A stretch of 64,000 bases of DNA from Rhodococcus sp. RD6.2 (GTDB lineage Bacteria > Actinomycetota > Actinomycetes > Mycobacteriales > Mycobacteriaceae). Location of the stretch: the NCBI RefSeq assembly GCF_001040705.1, contig NZ_CVQP01000009.1, forward strand, positions 168,139 through 232,138, read 5' to 3'. A program made the translations under genes and the position numbers. This document shows, in pieces, positions 1 to 10,135 of this stretch. The notes beneath the pieces were generated by a model, which ran no database searches, was not told where the DNA came from, and saw only the letters and a program-made list of their open reading frames with translations. Positions within the stretch are counted from its first letter, which is position 1. Every line of letters begins with the position of its first letter.

Positions 1-2
1 TG

Positions 3-1085
<1,083 letters not shown>

Positions 1086-1144
1086 AGGTGCGATCTGTGG
1101 GCGTGCCGCATGTGACCGCCTTCGTGTAACCGCCTGCGTGGAAA

Positions 1145-1183
1145 CGAGTTCGGCGGACCTGTCTCCCAGGTCCGCCGAACTCG
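1145..1183. terminator. Bidirectional intrinsic terminator
   Basis: There is a perfect 17-bp inverted repeat (arms 1145-1161 and 1167-1183) with a 5-base loop. It sits between the convergent cholesterol oxidase and SDR genes, so it can serve both. There is no marked U-tract, which is common in high-GC actinobacteria. Confidence 0.8.
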
Positions 1184-1189
1184 CTTGGG

Positions 1190-1942
1190 TCAGCGGGCAG
1201 TCCAGCCGCCGTCCATCGCGTAGGAGGCGCCGGTGACCATCGCGGCGCCGGGAGCGGCCAGCCAGGCCACGAGTTCGCCGACCTCGTCCGGCTCCACGAG
1301 GCGTTTGATCGCGGACTCGCCTAGCATCACCGTCTCGACCACCTCGGTCTCGCTGATGCCGTGCACCCGGGCCTGGTCGGCGATCTGCTTGTGCACCAAT
1401 GGGGTCGAGACGTATCCGGGGCTGACGCAGTTGCTGGTGACCCCGCGCGGACCGCCTTCGAGGGCGGTCACCTTCGACAGGCCTTCGAGTGCGTGCTTGG
1501 CGGTCACGTAGGCGGCCTTGAACGGGGACGCGACCGACCCGTGCACCGACGACACGTTGAGGATGCGGCCGAAGCCGTTCGCGTACATGTGCGGCAGTGC
1601 CGCGCGGATCAGCAGGAACGGGGCCTCGACCATGAGCGTCTGGATCCGCCGGAAGTCGGCGGTCCGGAAGTCCTCGATCGGGCTGACCGTCTGGATTCCC
1701 GCGTTGTTGACCAGGATGTCGGTCTCGAGACGCAGGTCGTCGAGGGCTTCGGTGTCGAGAAGGTCGACGTGCCATGCCGTTCCGTCGATCTCGTCGGCGA
1801 GCGACTTGGCGGCGACGTCGTCGAGGTCGGCGACGGTGACGTGTGCGCCCCGGGTGGCGAGTGCGCGCGCGGACGCCGCCCCGATCCCGCTCGCGCCGCC
1901 GGTGACGAGGGCCCGGCGCCCGGCGAGTGTCTGCTCGGTCAT
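1190..1942 (-). CDS. Short-chain dehydrogenase, probably 3-hydroxybutyrate dehydrogenase
   Basis: A 250-residue classical SDR. It has the N-terminal cofactor motif TGGASGIG, the NNAG motif (ILVNNAGIQ), the catalytic Ser region NVSSVHG and the YVTAK catalytic Tyr/Lys pair, and it ends in a typical SDR C-terminus (ASYAMDGGW). The HGSVASPFKAAYVTAKH segment is characteristic of D-3-hydroxybutyrate dehydrogenases, which interconvert 3-hydroxybutyrate and acetoacetate with NAD. The start codon overlaps the upstream transporter stop by 4 bp (ATGA), so the two are translationally coupled. Coupling to a carboxylate transporter supports uptake and oxidation of a small hydroxy acid. The exact substrate is inferred. 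Confidence 0.8.
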   Translation of the reverse strand: MTEQTLAGRRALVTGGASGIGAASARALATRGAHVTVADLDDVAAKSLADEIDGTAWHVDLLDTEALDDLRLETDILVNNAGIQTVSPIEDFRTADFRRIQTLMVEAPFLLIRAALPHMYANGFGRILNVSSVHGSVASPFKAAYVTAKHALEGLSKVTALEGGPRGVTSNCVSPGYVSTPLVHKQIADQARVHGISETEVVETVMLGESAIKRLVEPDEVGELVAWLAAPGAAMVTGASYAMDGGWTAR

Positions 1943-3312
1943 GCCGGGACCGCGGCCTTCTCGGTGGCGAGGATCCGCGCGTCGGCCGCGTCGATCGACT
2001 CGAGGGCGAGGCCCTTCGTCTCGCGGGCGAAGAGCACCGCGACCACGGTGACGAGGCAGGCGGCGGCGAGGTAGATCGCGATCGGCCACGCGGAGTCGTA
2101 CCGGCTGAGCAGGCTCGTTGCGATGATCGGGGCGAGCGATCCGGCGACGATGGACGTCACCTGGTAGCCCAGCGAGACACCGGAGTACCGCATTCGGGTC
2201 GGGAACATCTCCGCCATGATGGCGGGCTGCCCGGCGTACATGAACGCGTGGAAGACGAGTCCGATGACGATGGCACCGAGGATGACGGCGTTGTGTCCGC
2301 TGTTCATCATCGGGAAGGCGAAGAAGCCCCACGTGCCCGCGGTGACCGCGCCGATCATGTAGACCGGGCGGCGTCCGATGGTGTCGGACAGGCGCCCGAC
2401 GAGGGGGATCACCGCGAAGTGGACTGCGTGCGCCGCGAGCATCCACCACAGGATCTGTGCCGTGTCCGTCTTGACCACGACCTTCAGGTAGGTGATGGAG
2501 AAGGTGACGACGAGGTAGTACATGACGTTCTCGCCGAAGCGCAGGCCCATCGCGGTGAGCACGCCGCGCGGGTACCGCTTGACGACCTCGAAGACGCTGA
2601 ACGACGTCGCCTTGACCTGCTCCGCCTCCTTCTGCGCCTGGATGAAGATCGGCGCGTCGGTGACCTTGGTGCGGATGTAGTAGCCGACCAGCACGATCAC
2701 GGCGGAGAGCCAGAACGCGACACGCCATCCCCAGCTCAGGAACGCGGCGTCGGAGAGGGTGGTGGTGAGGATCAGCAGGACGACGGTCGCGGCCAGGTTG
2801 CCCGCCGGGACACCGGCCTGCGGCCACGATGCCCAGAATCCGCGGGACCGGTTCGGGCTGTGTTCGGCGACGAGCAGCACCGCGCCGCCCCATTCGCCGC
2901 CGACGGCGAAGCCCTGGATGAAGCGCAGAGCCACCAGCAGCGCGGGAGCCCAGTAGCCGATCGCACCGAAGGTGGGCAGGCAGCCCATGAGGAAGGTGGC
3001 CGCGCCGACGAGGATGAGGCTGAACTGCAGCAGCTGCTTGCGTCCGAACTTGTCGCCGAAGTGGCCGAAGACGATGCCGCCGAGGGGGCGGGCGACGAAG
3101 CCGACGGCGTACGTCACGAACGCCGCGATGATCGCGTCGAGTTCGTTGCCGCCCGCCGGGAAGAACACCTTGCTGAACACCAGCGTCGCCGCGGTCCCGT
3201 AGAGGAAGAACTCGTACCACTCGACGACCGTCCCCGCCATCGAGGCGCCGACCACCTTCTTCAGGCCGGAAGGCGGGTTGTCCCCGACCCGCGTTGTCTC
3301 GTCGACACTCAT
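1939..3312 (-). CDS. MFS transporter, metabolite:H+ symporter (MHS) family
   Basis: A 457-residue, 12-helix major facilitator related to ShiA, KgtP and ProP. The MHS pattern is visible: an N-terminal VEWYEFFLYG segment, RPLGGIVFGHFGDKFGRK as the loop 2-3 motif, and LRFIQGFAVGGEWGGAVLLVAE. Members import carboxylates or compatible solutes with protons across the inner membrane. It is first in a two-gene operon with the SDR and is divergent from the LysR gene. A hydroxy or keto acid such as 3-hydroxybutyrate is the likely cargo, inferred from context only. Confidence 0.85.
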   Translation of the reverse strand: MSVDETTRVGDNPPSGLKKVVGASMAGTVVEWYEFFLYGTAATLVFSKVFFPAGGNELDAIIAAFVTYAVGFVARPLGGIVFGHFGDKFGRKQLLQFSLILVGAATFLMGCLPTFGAIGYWAPALLVALRFIQGFAVGGEWGGAVLLVAEHSPNRSRGFWASWPQAGVPAGNLAATVVLLILTTTLSDAAFLSWGWRVAFWLSAVIVLVGYYIRTKVTDAPIFIQAQKEAEQVKATSFSVFEVVKRYPRGVLTAMGLRFGENVMYYLVVTFSITYLKVVVKTDTAQILWWMLAAHAVHFAVIPLVGRLSDTIGRRPVYMIGAVTAGTWGFFAFPMMNSGHNAVILGAIVIGLVFHAFMYAGQPAIMAEMFPTRMRYSGVSLGYQVTSIVAGSLAPIIATSLLSRYDSAWPIAIYLAAACLVTVVAVLFARETKGLALESIDAADARILATEKAAVPA

Positions 3313-3375
3313 GTGAACTCCTCATGTGACCGGTGACACATCATTGTTGCTCAGCCGAGTATCGGTGCATGTTTC

Positions 3376-3423
3376 TGCGCTCACAATGGCGCAAAGTGCA
3401 GTACAGGTGTGCGAATGTGCAGA
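3376..3423. promoter_or_regulatory. Divergent control region with candidate LysR-type operator
   Basis: The 112 bp between the transporter and LysR starts contain TGCGC-N8-GCGCA (arms 3376-3380 and 3389-3393), followed by several TGTGC/GTGCA half-site-like words up to 3420. LysR-type proteins usually bind dyads in divergent regions like this. No protein-specific consensus is recognised, so the operator is a proposal. Confidence 0.4.
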
Positions 3424-3424
3424 T

Positions 3425-4351
3425 ATGACGCCATCGCCACCCGCACCGAGCGCGGACGACCTGCTCGTCCTGCTCGCAGTCGCGCGAACAGGGCGATTCA
3501 CCACCGCCGCCGACGACCTCGGGGTCAACCACACCACCATCTCCCGCCGCATCGCCGCCCTGGAGAAGAGCCTTGGTGGACGGGTGCTCGTGAAGGCCGC
3601 GGGAGGGTGGGAACTCACCGGCCTCGGCAGGCAGGCACTGTCCGCCGCCGAACGGGTCGAGGCGGCCGTGCACGGCCTGGTCGCGGACCCGGAGGGTGGC
3701 GATCACCTCAAGGGCGTCGTCCGGCTCTCGGCCACCGACGGGTTCAGCGCCTACATCGCGGCCCCGGCCGGAGCGTTGCTGCGCCGACGGCACCCCGACG
3801 TGTCGGTGGAGATCGTCGCGGTCACCCGCCGCGCCTCGCAGCAGCGATCCGGCCTCGACATCGAGGTCGTCGTCGGGAAACCGCAGGTCCACAGGGCCGA
3901 GGCGATGTGGCTGGCCGACTACACCCTCGGCCTCTACGCATCCCGCGTCTACCTCGCCGAGCACGGCGAACCTCGCACGGTGCACGACCTCGCCGACCAC
4001 ACCCTCGTGTACTTCGTCGACTCCATGCTGCAGGTCGACGAACTGGACCTGGCCCGCCGGCTCACCCTGTCGATGCGTGAATCCGTCACCTCCACCAACG
4101 TCTTCGTGCACGTCGAGGCGACGCGCGCCGCCGCAGGCATCGGATTGCTGCCCGCATTCATGGCGGACCGTCACGACGACCTGGTGCGCGTGCTGCCCGG
4201 CCGGGTCGAGGCGCGGCTCGCGTACTGGCTGGTGACCAGGCCCGAAGGGCTGCGGCGTCCCGAAGTCGCCGCGGTGATCGGTGCCCTCCGGGAGACAGTC
4301 GACGCCAACCGGGCCGCTCTCGGAGGGGGAGCGACGCGCCGAATGCCCTAA
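3425..4351 (+). CDS. LysR-family transcriptional regulator
   Basis: A 308-residue regulator. The N-terminal winged helix-turn-helix is clear (residues about 10-65, with GRFTTAADDLGVNHTTISRRI), followed by a LysR substrate-binding domain. An in-frame start exists 33 codons earlier, but the added residues are cysteine-rich and unlike the family. The ATG at 3425 places the HTH at the usual distance from the N-terminus. It is divergent from the transporter/SDR operon and probably controls it. The effector could be the transported acid, but that is inference. Confidence 0.85.
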   Translation: MTPSPPAPSADDLLVLLAVARTGRFTTAADDLGVNHTTISRRIAALEKSLGGRVLVKAAGGWELTGLGRQALSAAERVEAAVHGLVADPEGGDHLKGVVRLSATDGFSAYIAAPAGALLRRRHPDVSVEIVAVTRRASQQRSGLDIEVVVGKPQVHRAEAMWLADYTLGLYASRVYLAEHGEPRTVHDLADHTLVYFVDSMLQVDELDLARRLTLSMRESVTSTNVFVHVEATRAAAGIGLLPAFMADRHDDLVRVLPGRVEARLAYWLVTRPEGLRRPEVAAVIGALRETVDANRAALGGGATRRMP

Positions 4352-4360
4352 CGTCGAGTC

Positions 4361-5533
4361 GTGCGCGCAGACTCCCAACGGTCCCGAGTCCCCACCTTCC
4401 ACGTCATGGACGTGTGGAAGGCCGCGACCGAACGGGCCCGTACCCACGGCGACGTCCTGACCCTCGCCGCGGGGCAGCCGTCGACGCCCGCGCCCGCACC
4501 CGTCCTGCGTGCGGCACGCGAGGCGATCGACCGGCACGTCCTCGGCTACACCGAAACGCTCGGCATCACGGAGCTGCGGGAGGCGATCGCCGGTTACCAC
4601 TCGCGGGAATCGGGGATCGACGTCGACGCGGAGAACGTCGTCGTCACCACCGGCTCGTCCGGTGCGTTCACGTTGCTGTTCCTCGCCGCGTTCGACGCGG
4701 GCGACACCGTCGTCGTGGCCCGGCCCGGCTATCCCGCCTACCGCAACACCCTCGCGGCACTCGGCTGCCGTGTCGTCGAACTCGACTGCGGCCCGCAGAC
4801 CCGCTACCAGCCGACCGTCGCGATGCTCGACGAACTGCCCGAGCCACCCGCGGGACTGATCGTGGCGAGCCCCGCCAACCCGACTGGCACCGTCATCGAC
4901 CCCGCCGAACTTGCCGCCCTCGCGCGCTGGTGCGACGACCACGGCACCCTGCTGATCTCCGACGAGATCTATCACGGAATCGAGTTCGACACGAACGGGT
5001 CCGTGCGCACGTCCAGCGCCTGGGAGACGTCACGGGAATCGGTTGTCATCGGCTCGGTGTCGAAGTACTTCTCGATGACCGGCTGGCGGCTCGGGTGGGC
5101 GTTGGTACCCGACGCGATGGTGCCCGTCATCCAGCGGCTCGCCTCGAACATGACCGTGTGCCCGCCCGCCATCTCGCAGTACGCGGCGGTCGCAGCGTTC
5201 ACCGACGAGTCGATCGCCGAACTGGACGGACACGTGCGCCGCTACGCCGTCAACCGCGACATCCTGCTCGACGGGTTGCCGCGGCTCGGGATCACCGAAC
5301 TCGCCCCGGCGGACGGTGCGTTCTACGTGTACGCGGGGATCGGGCACCTGACCGACGACTCCACCGGGTGGTGTGCGGACCTGTTGCGGGAGACCGGCGT
5401 CGCCGTCGCGCCCGGCGTCGACTTCGACACGGTCCACGGCGACCGCACTCTGCGAATGTCCTTCGCGGGCAGCACCGCCGACGTCGAGGAAGCGCTTGCC
5501 CGTCTTGCCCGCAGCGAGGCGTTGCGACGCTGA
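4361..5533 (+). CDS. Class I/II PLP-dependent aminotransferase
   Basis: A 390-residue fold-type I aminotransferase. It shows AAGQPSTPAP near the N-terminus, ASPANPTGTV, the ISDEIYHGIEF aspartate that contacts the PLP nitrogen, the PLP lysine in SVSKYFSMTGWRLGW, and the C-terminal Arg in TLRMSF. It resembles actinobacterial aspartate or aromatic aminotransferases of the AspB group. The donor cannot be told from sequence. The GTG start is 6 nt after a TAACGT -10 box (4349-4354) that overlaps the upstream stop codon, which suggests a leaderless mRNA. Confidence 0.85.
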   Translation: MRADSQRSRVPTFHVMDVWKAATERARTHGDVLTLAAGQPSTPAPAPVLRAAREAIDRHVLGYTETLGITELREAIAGYHSRESGIDVDAENVVVTTGSSGAFTLLFLAAFDAGDTVVVARPGYPAYRNTLAALGCRVVELDCGPQTRYQPTVAMLDELPEPPAGLIVASPANPTGTVIDPAELAALARWCDDHGTLLISDEIYHGIEFDTNGSVRTSSAWETSRESVVIGSVSKYFSMTGWRLGWALVPDAMVPVIQRLASNMTVCPPAISQYAAVAAFTDESIAELDGHVRRYAVNRDILLDGLPRLGITELAPADGAFYVYAGIGHLTDDSTGWCADLLRETGVAVAPGVDFDTVHGDRTLRMSFAGSTADVEEALARLARSEALRR

Positions 5534-5604
5534 CACGGACCCGCCCAGTCACGCGAATTGGGGATTTCGGCGCACGGTTTCGTTATCGCTGCAAAGATGA
5601 CGCG

Positions 5605-6216
5605 GTGTGTGCTGCCTCGACTCCCAAAGGCGAGCGTCGACGGCTGGCCCTCGTCGACGCCGCGGCCGACCTATTGCTCGAGGGCGGATTCGAGGCCGTG
5701 CGGCACCGCGCTGTCGCCGCTCGCGCCGGGGTGCCGCTGGCGTCGACCACCTACTACTTCGCGTCACTCGAGGACCTCACCGCGGCGGCCGTCGAACAAT
5801 GCGGGCTGCGTGAGCTCGACGTCATGCACGCCCGCGTCGAGGAGGCGGCCGGTCGGGAATGCGGGGTCGAATCGACCGTCGAGTTGATCGTCGACATGCT
5901 GATCGGCGTCTTCGAGGAGAACCCGGCCGGGCGCGACCAACTCGTCAACCGATACGAGCGATTCGTCGCGTTCGCCCGGCATCCGGAGATGCGGGAGGTA
6001 CAGCAACGGTTGCGTGCCGAACTGGACACCCTGATCATCGCGGTACTCCGCCGGTCGGGGCGCGAGGTCCACCAGGACGGCCTGCGTCGACTGATCTACG
6101 TCGTCGACGGCGCCGCCGTCGGGGCGCTCAGCGAGGGTGACCCGGATCCGAAGGCGCTCGCCCGGGAAATGCTGCTGCAGGTGATCGACCTCGTGGCACC
6201 GCCGATCACTGTCTAG
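5605..6216 (+). CDS. TetR-family transcriptional regulator
   Basis: A 203-residue protein with an N-terminal TetR HTH (residues about 8-55: RLALVDAAADLLLEGGFEAV, AVAARAGVPLASTTYYFASLEDL) and an alpha-helical ligand domain. I chose the GTG at 5605 because it gives the usual short N-terminus; the open frame upstream lies out of frame over the aminotransferase. It is separated from that gene by about 70 bp and ends 33 bp before purB. The target is unknown. Confidence 0.85.
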   Translation: MCAASTPKGERRRLALVDAAADLLLEGGFEAVRHRAVAARAGVPLASTTYYFASLEDLTAAAVEQCGLRELDVMHARVEEAAGRECGVESTVELIVDMLIGVFEENPAGRDQLVNRYERFVAFARHPEMREVQQRLRAELDTLIIAVLRRSGREVHQDGLRRLIYVVDGAAVGALSEGDPDPKALAREMLLQVIDLVAPPITV

Positions 6217-6228
6217 GCCGCGTTGCGG

Positions 6229-6242
6229 CTGGCCGTAGACTG
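6229..6242 (+). promoter_or_regulatory. purB promoter core, shared 14-mer
   Basis: CTGGCCGTAGACTG contains the -10 box TAGACT at 6236-6241. The purB GTG begins 8 nt later, so transcription would start at or just before the start codon. The identical 14-mer precedes purF at 46541-46554. No convincing -35 box is seen. Confidence 0.6.
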
Positions 6243-6249
6243 GACGTCC

Positions 6250-7671
6250 GTGAGCCGCATCCCGAACGTCCTTGCCACCCGCTACGCCAGCCCCGAGCTG
6301 AAGGCGCTGTGGTCACCCGAGTACAAGATCGTCCTCGAGCGTCAGCTGTGGCTGGCCGTTCTGCGTGCACAGGCCGCGCTCGGCATCGACGTCCCCCCGG
6401 AGGCCCTCGCCGACTACGAGCGGGTCATCGAGAACGTCGATCTCGACTCCATCGCCGAGCGTGAGCGCGTCACCCGGCACGACGTGAAGGCTCGCATCGA
6501 GGAGTTCAACGCCCTCGCCGGCCACGAGCACGTCCACAAGGGCATGACGAGCCGCGACCTCACCGAGAACGTCGAGCAGCTGCAGATCGTGCGGTCCCTC
6601 GAGCACGTGCACGCGCACGGCGTCGCGGTCGCGGCGCGGCTGGGGGAGAAGGCCGCCGAGTACGGCTCGCTGGTGATGGCGGGCCGCTCGCACAACGTCG
6701 CCGCGCAGGCCACGACGCTCGGCAAGCGGTTCGCGTCCGCCGCTGACGAACTGCTCGTCGCGTTGACCCGGCTGCGGGAGCTGATCGACCGCTACCCGCT
6801 GCGCGGCGTCAAGGGGCCGATGGGCACCTCGCAGGACATGCTCGACCTCCTCGGCGGCGACGCCGACAAGCTCGACACCCTGGAGCGCAAGGTCGCCGAG
6901 CACCTCGGCTTCGCGCACGTGCTGACCAGCGTCGGCCAGGTGTACCCGCGCTCGCTCGACCACGACGTGCTGTCCGCGCTGGTGCAGGTCGGTGCGGGAC
7001 CGTCGTCCTTCGCGCACACCATCCGGCTGATGGCCGGGCACGAGCTGGTCACCGAGGGCTTCCAGCCCGGCCAGGTCGGCTCCTCGGCGATGCCGCACAA
7101 GATGAACACCCGTTCCTGCGAGCGCGTCAACGGCCTGCAGGTGGTTCTGCGCGGTTACGCGTCGATGGCCGCCGAGCTGGCGGGTGCGCAGTGGAACGAG
7201 GGGGACGTGTTCTGCTCCGTCGTGCGCCGGGTCGCGCTGCCCGACGCGTTCTTCGCGATCGACGGCCAGATCGAGACGTTCCTGACCGTCCTCGACGAGT
7301 TCGGCGCCTACCCGGCCGTCATCGAGAAGGAACTGGTTCGCTACCTGCCGTTCCTCGCGACCACCAAGGTCCTCATGGCCGCAGTCCGCGCGGGCGTCGG
7401 ACGTGAGACCGCGCACGAGGCCATCAAGGAGCACGCCGTCGCCGTCGCGCTCGCGATGCGTGAGCAGGGCAAGGAGCCGGATCTGCTGGATCGTCTCGCC
7501 GCCGACGACCGGCTGCCGCTGGACCGCGCCGCGCTCGACGCGGCACTGGCCGACAAGTCCGCGTTCGTCGGGGCCGCCGAAGCACAGGTCGCGGCCGTCG
7601 TGGCGCAGGTCGAGAAGCTCGTCGAGGCGTACCCCGACGCCGCTGCGTACGCGCCGTCCCCGATCCTCTAG
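6250..7671 (+). CDS. purB: Adenylosuccinate lyase
   Basis: This 473-residue enzyme of the fumarase/aspartase superfamily splits adenylosuccinate to AMP and SAICAR to AICAR in purine synthesis. The family signature SSAMPHKMN is present, as are TSRDLTENVEQ and the GRSHNVAAQATTLGKRF segment. I chose GTG 6250 (VSRIPNVLATRYAS) because the actinobacterial proteins start with this IPNVLATRYAS sequence; the 9 upstream in-frame codons cover the -10 box. The arrangement is leaderless. It is followed by a strong terminator. Confidence 0.95.
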   Translation: MSRIPNVLATRYASPELKALWSPEYKIVLERQLWLAVLRAQAALGIDVPPEALADYERVIENVDLDSIAERERVTRHDVKARIEEFNALAGHEHVHKGMTSRDLTENVEQLQIVRSLEHVHAHGVAVAARLGEKAAEYGSLVMAGRSHNVAAQATTLGKRFASAADELLVALTRLRELIDRYPLRGVKGPMGTSQDMLDLLGGDADKLDTLERKVAEHLGFAHVLTSVGQVYPRSLDHDVLSALVQVGAGPSSFAHTIRLMAGHELVTEGFQPGQVGSSAMPHKMNTRSCERVNGLQVVLRGYASMAAELAGAQWNEGDVFCSVVRRVALPDAFFAIDGQIETFLTVLDEFGAYPAVIEKELVRYLPFLATTKVLMAAVRAGVGRETAHEAIKEHAVAVALAMREQGKEPDLLDRLAADDRLPLDRAALDAALADKSAFVGAAEAQVAAVVAQVEKLVEAYPDAAAYAPSPIL

Positions 7672-7687
7672 GCGGCGCTTCGCCGCC

Positions 7688-7728
7688 CGTGCGCGGTTCA
7701 CTGGTCTCTGGACTCTGAACCGCGCACG
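7688..7728. terminator. Bidirectional intrinsic terminator after purB
   Basis: A perfect 13-bp inverted repeat (7688-7700 and 7716-7728) with a 15-base loop sits between convergent purB and the MarR gene. Confidence 0.75.
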
Positions 7729-7741
7729 AGCGCGTCAGCGA

Positions 7742-8155
7742 CTAACGCAGTTTGCCGAGGATGCGGCGGAGTTCGGCGCGGTCGTCGTCGGTGAGTGCCG
7801 CGAAGTAGTCGTCGGCGTCGGCCTCGCGGGCGTCCGCCAGTTCGCGCACGGTCCGGCGGCCGGCGTCGGTGAGTCGCACACACGTGGCGCGACGGTCGAC
7901 GGCGTCCGGGAGGCGTTCGACGAGCCCGCGGTCCTGGAGTCGGTCGACAACCTCCGTCGCGGAGCGGGGCGCGATGCGCAGCGCCTTGGCGACGTCGCCG
8001 AGCCGCGGGCCGTCCCCGTGCCCGATAACATGCAGTGCCCGGTATTCGTGCGGGCTCAGCTGCCACGGCTCGAGTGCGTCGACCCAGCGTCGACGCAGGC
8101 CGCGGGCGGTCGACATCACGAGGTCCCGCAGGGTGTCGGGACGATCGGTGGTCAT
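7742..8155 (-). CDS. MarR-family transcriptional regulator
   Basis: A 137-residue winged-helix regulator. The MarR core is visible: LGDVAKALRIAPRSATEVVDRLQDRGLVER as the recognition region and VDRRATCVRLTDAGRR as the beta wing with its conserved Asp-Arg. It is divergent from an ABC exporter, the usual arrangement for MarR repressors of efflux. The intergenic region holds a striking triple half-site (see the operator entry). The ligand is unknown. Confidence 0.9.
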   Translation of the reverse strand: MTTDRPDTLRDLVMSTARGLRRRWVDALEPWQLSPHEYRALHVIGHGDGPRLGDVAKALRIAPRSATEVVDRLQDRGLVERLPDAVDRRATCVRLTDAGRRTVRELADAREADADDYFAALTDDDRAELRRILGKLR

Positions 8156-8186
8156 GGTGATGCACCCTACAGGTACTTGACGGCTG

Positions 8187-8207
8187 CCTCATTGTGAGGG
8201 AACCTCA
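8187..8207. promoter_or_regulatory. Candidate MarR operator with overlapping palindromes
   Basis: The sequence has three CCTCA/TGAGG half-sites: CCTCA-TTG-TGAGG (8187-8199) overlaps TGAGG-GAA-CCTCA (8195-8207). Each pair forms a perfect 5-bp dyad with a 3-bp spacer. A TTGACG (8177-8182) that could be a -35 box for the ABC gene lies just upstream, so binding could block that promoter. Confidence 0.6.
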
Positions 8208-8244
8208 ATAAGTCCAACCCCGACACTTCGAGAGGGGTGGTTGC

Positions 8245-10074
8245 ATGGCAAGCCCCCACTTCGGCGGACCCGGACCGGGTCGCCCCGCGAAGATCGACCC
8301 CGCCGATCGCGTCCAACTGGCCGAGAAGCCGGTCAGCCTGCGCCGCATCGGCGCCCTCTTCGCCCCCTATCGCGCGCAGGTCGGCGTCGTCGTCGTCCTG
8401 ATCGTCGCGTCCTCGCTCATCACCCTCGCCAACCCGTTCCTCGTCCGCGCCGTCATCGACCACGCCATCCCGGACCAGAACGTCCCGTTGCTGGTGTGGT
8501 CGGTCGTCGGCATGCTCGCCGTGACCGTCGCCGGCTCGGCGCTCGGCGTCGTCCAGACGTGGATCTCCACCACCGTCGGACAACGGGTCATGCACGGACT
8601 GCGCACCCAGGTGTTCACCCACCTGCAGCGGCAGTCCCTCGGATTCTTCACCCGCACCCGCGGCGGCGAGGTGCAGTCCCGCCTCACCAACGACATCGGC
8701 GGCATGCAGACCGTCGTCACCTCGACCGCGACGTCGGTCGCCGCGAACGTCACCACCGTCGTCGGCACCGCGGTCGCGATGGGTGTCCTCAGCTGGCGCC
8801 TGTCGCTGCTGTCGCTGATCGTGCTGCCGCCCGCGATCTGGCTGACGCGGCGCGTCGCGAAGATGCGCCGCGAGATCACCGCCCAGCGGCAGCGGACCCT
8901 CGCCGACATGCAGACGCAGATCGAGGAGTCGTTGTCCGTCAGCGGAATTCAGCTCGGCAAGACGCTCGGCGCCGGGCCCGCGATGTCGCAGCGGTTCGCC
9001 GACACTTCGGCGTACCTGTCCGACCTGGAGGTGCGCTCGCAGCTCTCGGGTCGCTGGCGGATGGCCACCATGAATATCGTCTTCGCCGCGATCCCCGCGC
9101 TGCTCTATCTGGTCGCGGGCCTTCCCGCGACGTCGGGTGGCATGTCGATCGGCACCCTCGTCGCGTTCACCGGACTGCAGGGCGCGCTGTTCCGGCCGCT
9201 GATGAGCCTGCTCGACGTCGGCGTCACCGTGACCTCGTCGCTCGCCCTGTTCAGCCGCATCTTCGAGTACCTCGATCTGCCCGTCGACATCGACGATCCC
9301 GCGCGGCCGGTGCCGATGCTGCGCGAGACGGTCGCGGGCACGGTCCGGTTCGACGACGTGGTGTTCCGCTACGACGGCGCCCACCGCGACGCCGTCGACC
9401 ACGTGAGCGTCACGGTGCCCGCCGGGTCGTCACTGGCGCTGGTCGGTGAAACAGGCTCCGGGAAGACCACTCTCGCCTCGCTGGTCGCCCGGCTCCACGA
9501 CCCGACGTCAGGTCGTGTCAGCATCGACGGCGTCGACCTGCGCGACATCACGCTCGCCGAACTGTCCGAACTCGTCGGCGTCGTCTCGCAGGAAACCTAC
9601 CTGCTGCACAACACGATTCGGGAGAACCTCCGCTACGCCCATCCCGGCGCCACCGACGCGCAGATCGAGCAGGCCGCCCGCGCCGCGCAGGTGCACGACC
9701 TGATCACCTCGCTGCCCGACGGCTACGACACCGTCGTGGGTGCCCGCGGGCACCGGTTCTCCGGCGGTGAGAAGCAGCGCATCGCGATCGCTCGAACCCT
9801 GTTGCGGGACCCCAGGATTCTGGTCTTCGACGAGGCGACCAGTGCTCTCGACAACGACACCGAGGCCGCCGTCCAGCGAGCACTCGACGCAGTCAGCCGG
9901 GGCCGCACGACCATCACCATCGCGCACCGGCTGTCCACCATCCGCGACGCCGACCGCATCGTCGTCCTCGACCACGGTCGCATCGTGGAGTCCGGCACCC
10001 ACGACGAGCTGGTCGACCGCGGCGGGCGGTATGCGCAGCTGGAGCGGCGGGGAGAGGCGATTCGGGTGCCGTGA
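8245..10074 (+). CDS. ABC exporter, fused membrane and ATPase domains
   Basis: A 609-residue half-transporter. The N-terminal six-helix exporter domain (about residues 30-330) includes the FFTRTRGGEVQSRLTNDIGG coupling region. The C-terminal ATPase has Walker A GETGSGKTT, signature FSGGEKQR, Walker B ILVFDEATSALD and the H-loop TIAHRLST. Such proteins act as homodimers or heterodimers exporting lipids, drugs or peptides. There is no partner half-transporter nearby, so a homodimer is likely. Divergence from a MarR regulator suggests an efflux role, but the substrate is unknown. Confidence 0.9.
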   Translation: MASPHFGGPGPGRPAKIDPADRVQLAEKPVSLRRIGALFAPYRAQVGVVVVLIVASSLITLANPFLVRAVIDHAIPDQNVPLLVWSVVGMLAVTVAGSALGVVQTWISTTVGQRVMHGLRTQVFTHLQRQSLGFFTRTRGGEVQSRLTNDIGGMQTVVTSTATSVAANVTTVVGTAVAMGVLSWRLSLLSLIVLPPAIWLTRRVAKMRREITAQRQRTLADMQTQIEESLSVSGIQLGKTLGAGPAMSQRFADTSAYLSDLEVRSQLSGRWRMATMNIVFAAIPALLYLVAGLPATSGGMSIGTLVAFTGLQGALFRPLMSLLDVGVTVTSSLALFSRIFEYLDLPVDIDDPARPVPMLRETVAGTVRFDDVVFRYDGAHRDAVDHVSVTVPAGSSLALVGETGSGKTTLASLVARLHDPTSGRVSIDGVDLRDITLAELSELVGVVSQETYLLHNTIRENLRYAHPGATDAQIEQAARAAQVHDLITSLPDGYDTVVGARGHRFSGGEKQRIAIARTLLRDPRILVFDEATSALDNDTEAAVQRALDAVSRGRTTITIAHRLSTIRDADRIVVLDHGRIVESGTHDELVDRGGRYAQLERRGEAIRVP

Positions 10075-10135
10075 GCGCGTCGGCCCACCCTGTGGACCGA
10101 ATGGACTCACGGACGCGGAGCGCATACTGGCGCGC

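Noticed and set aside
1190-3325. Long open frame spanning the SDR and MFS genes (apparent 711-residue fusion)
   Set aside because: Only its last 250 residues match a family (the SDR). The first part is out of frame over the transporter, is rich in Arg, and has no family match. The ATGA overlap shows two genes.
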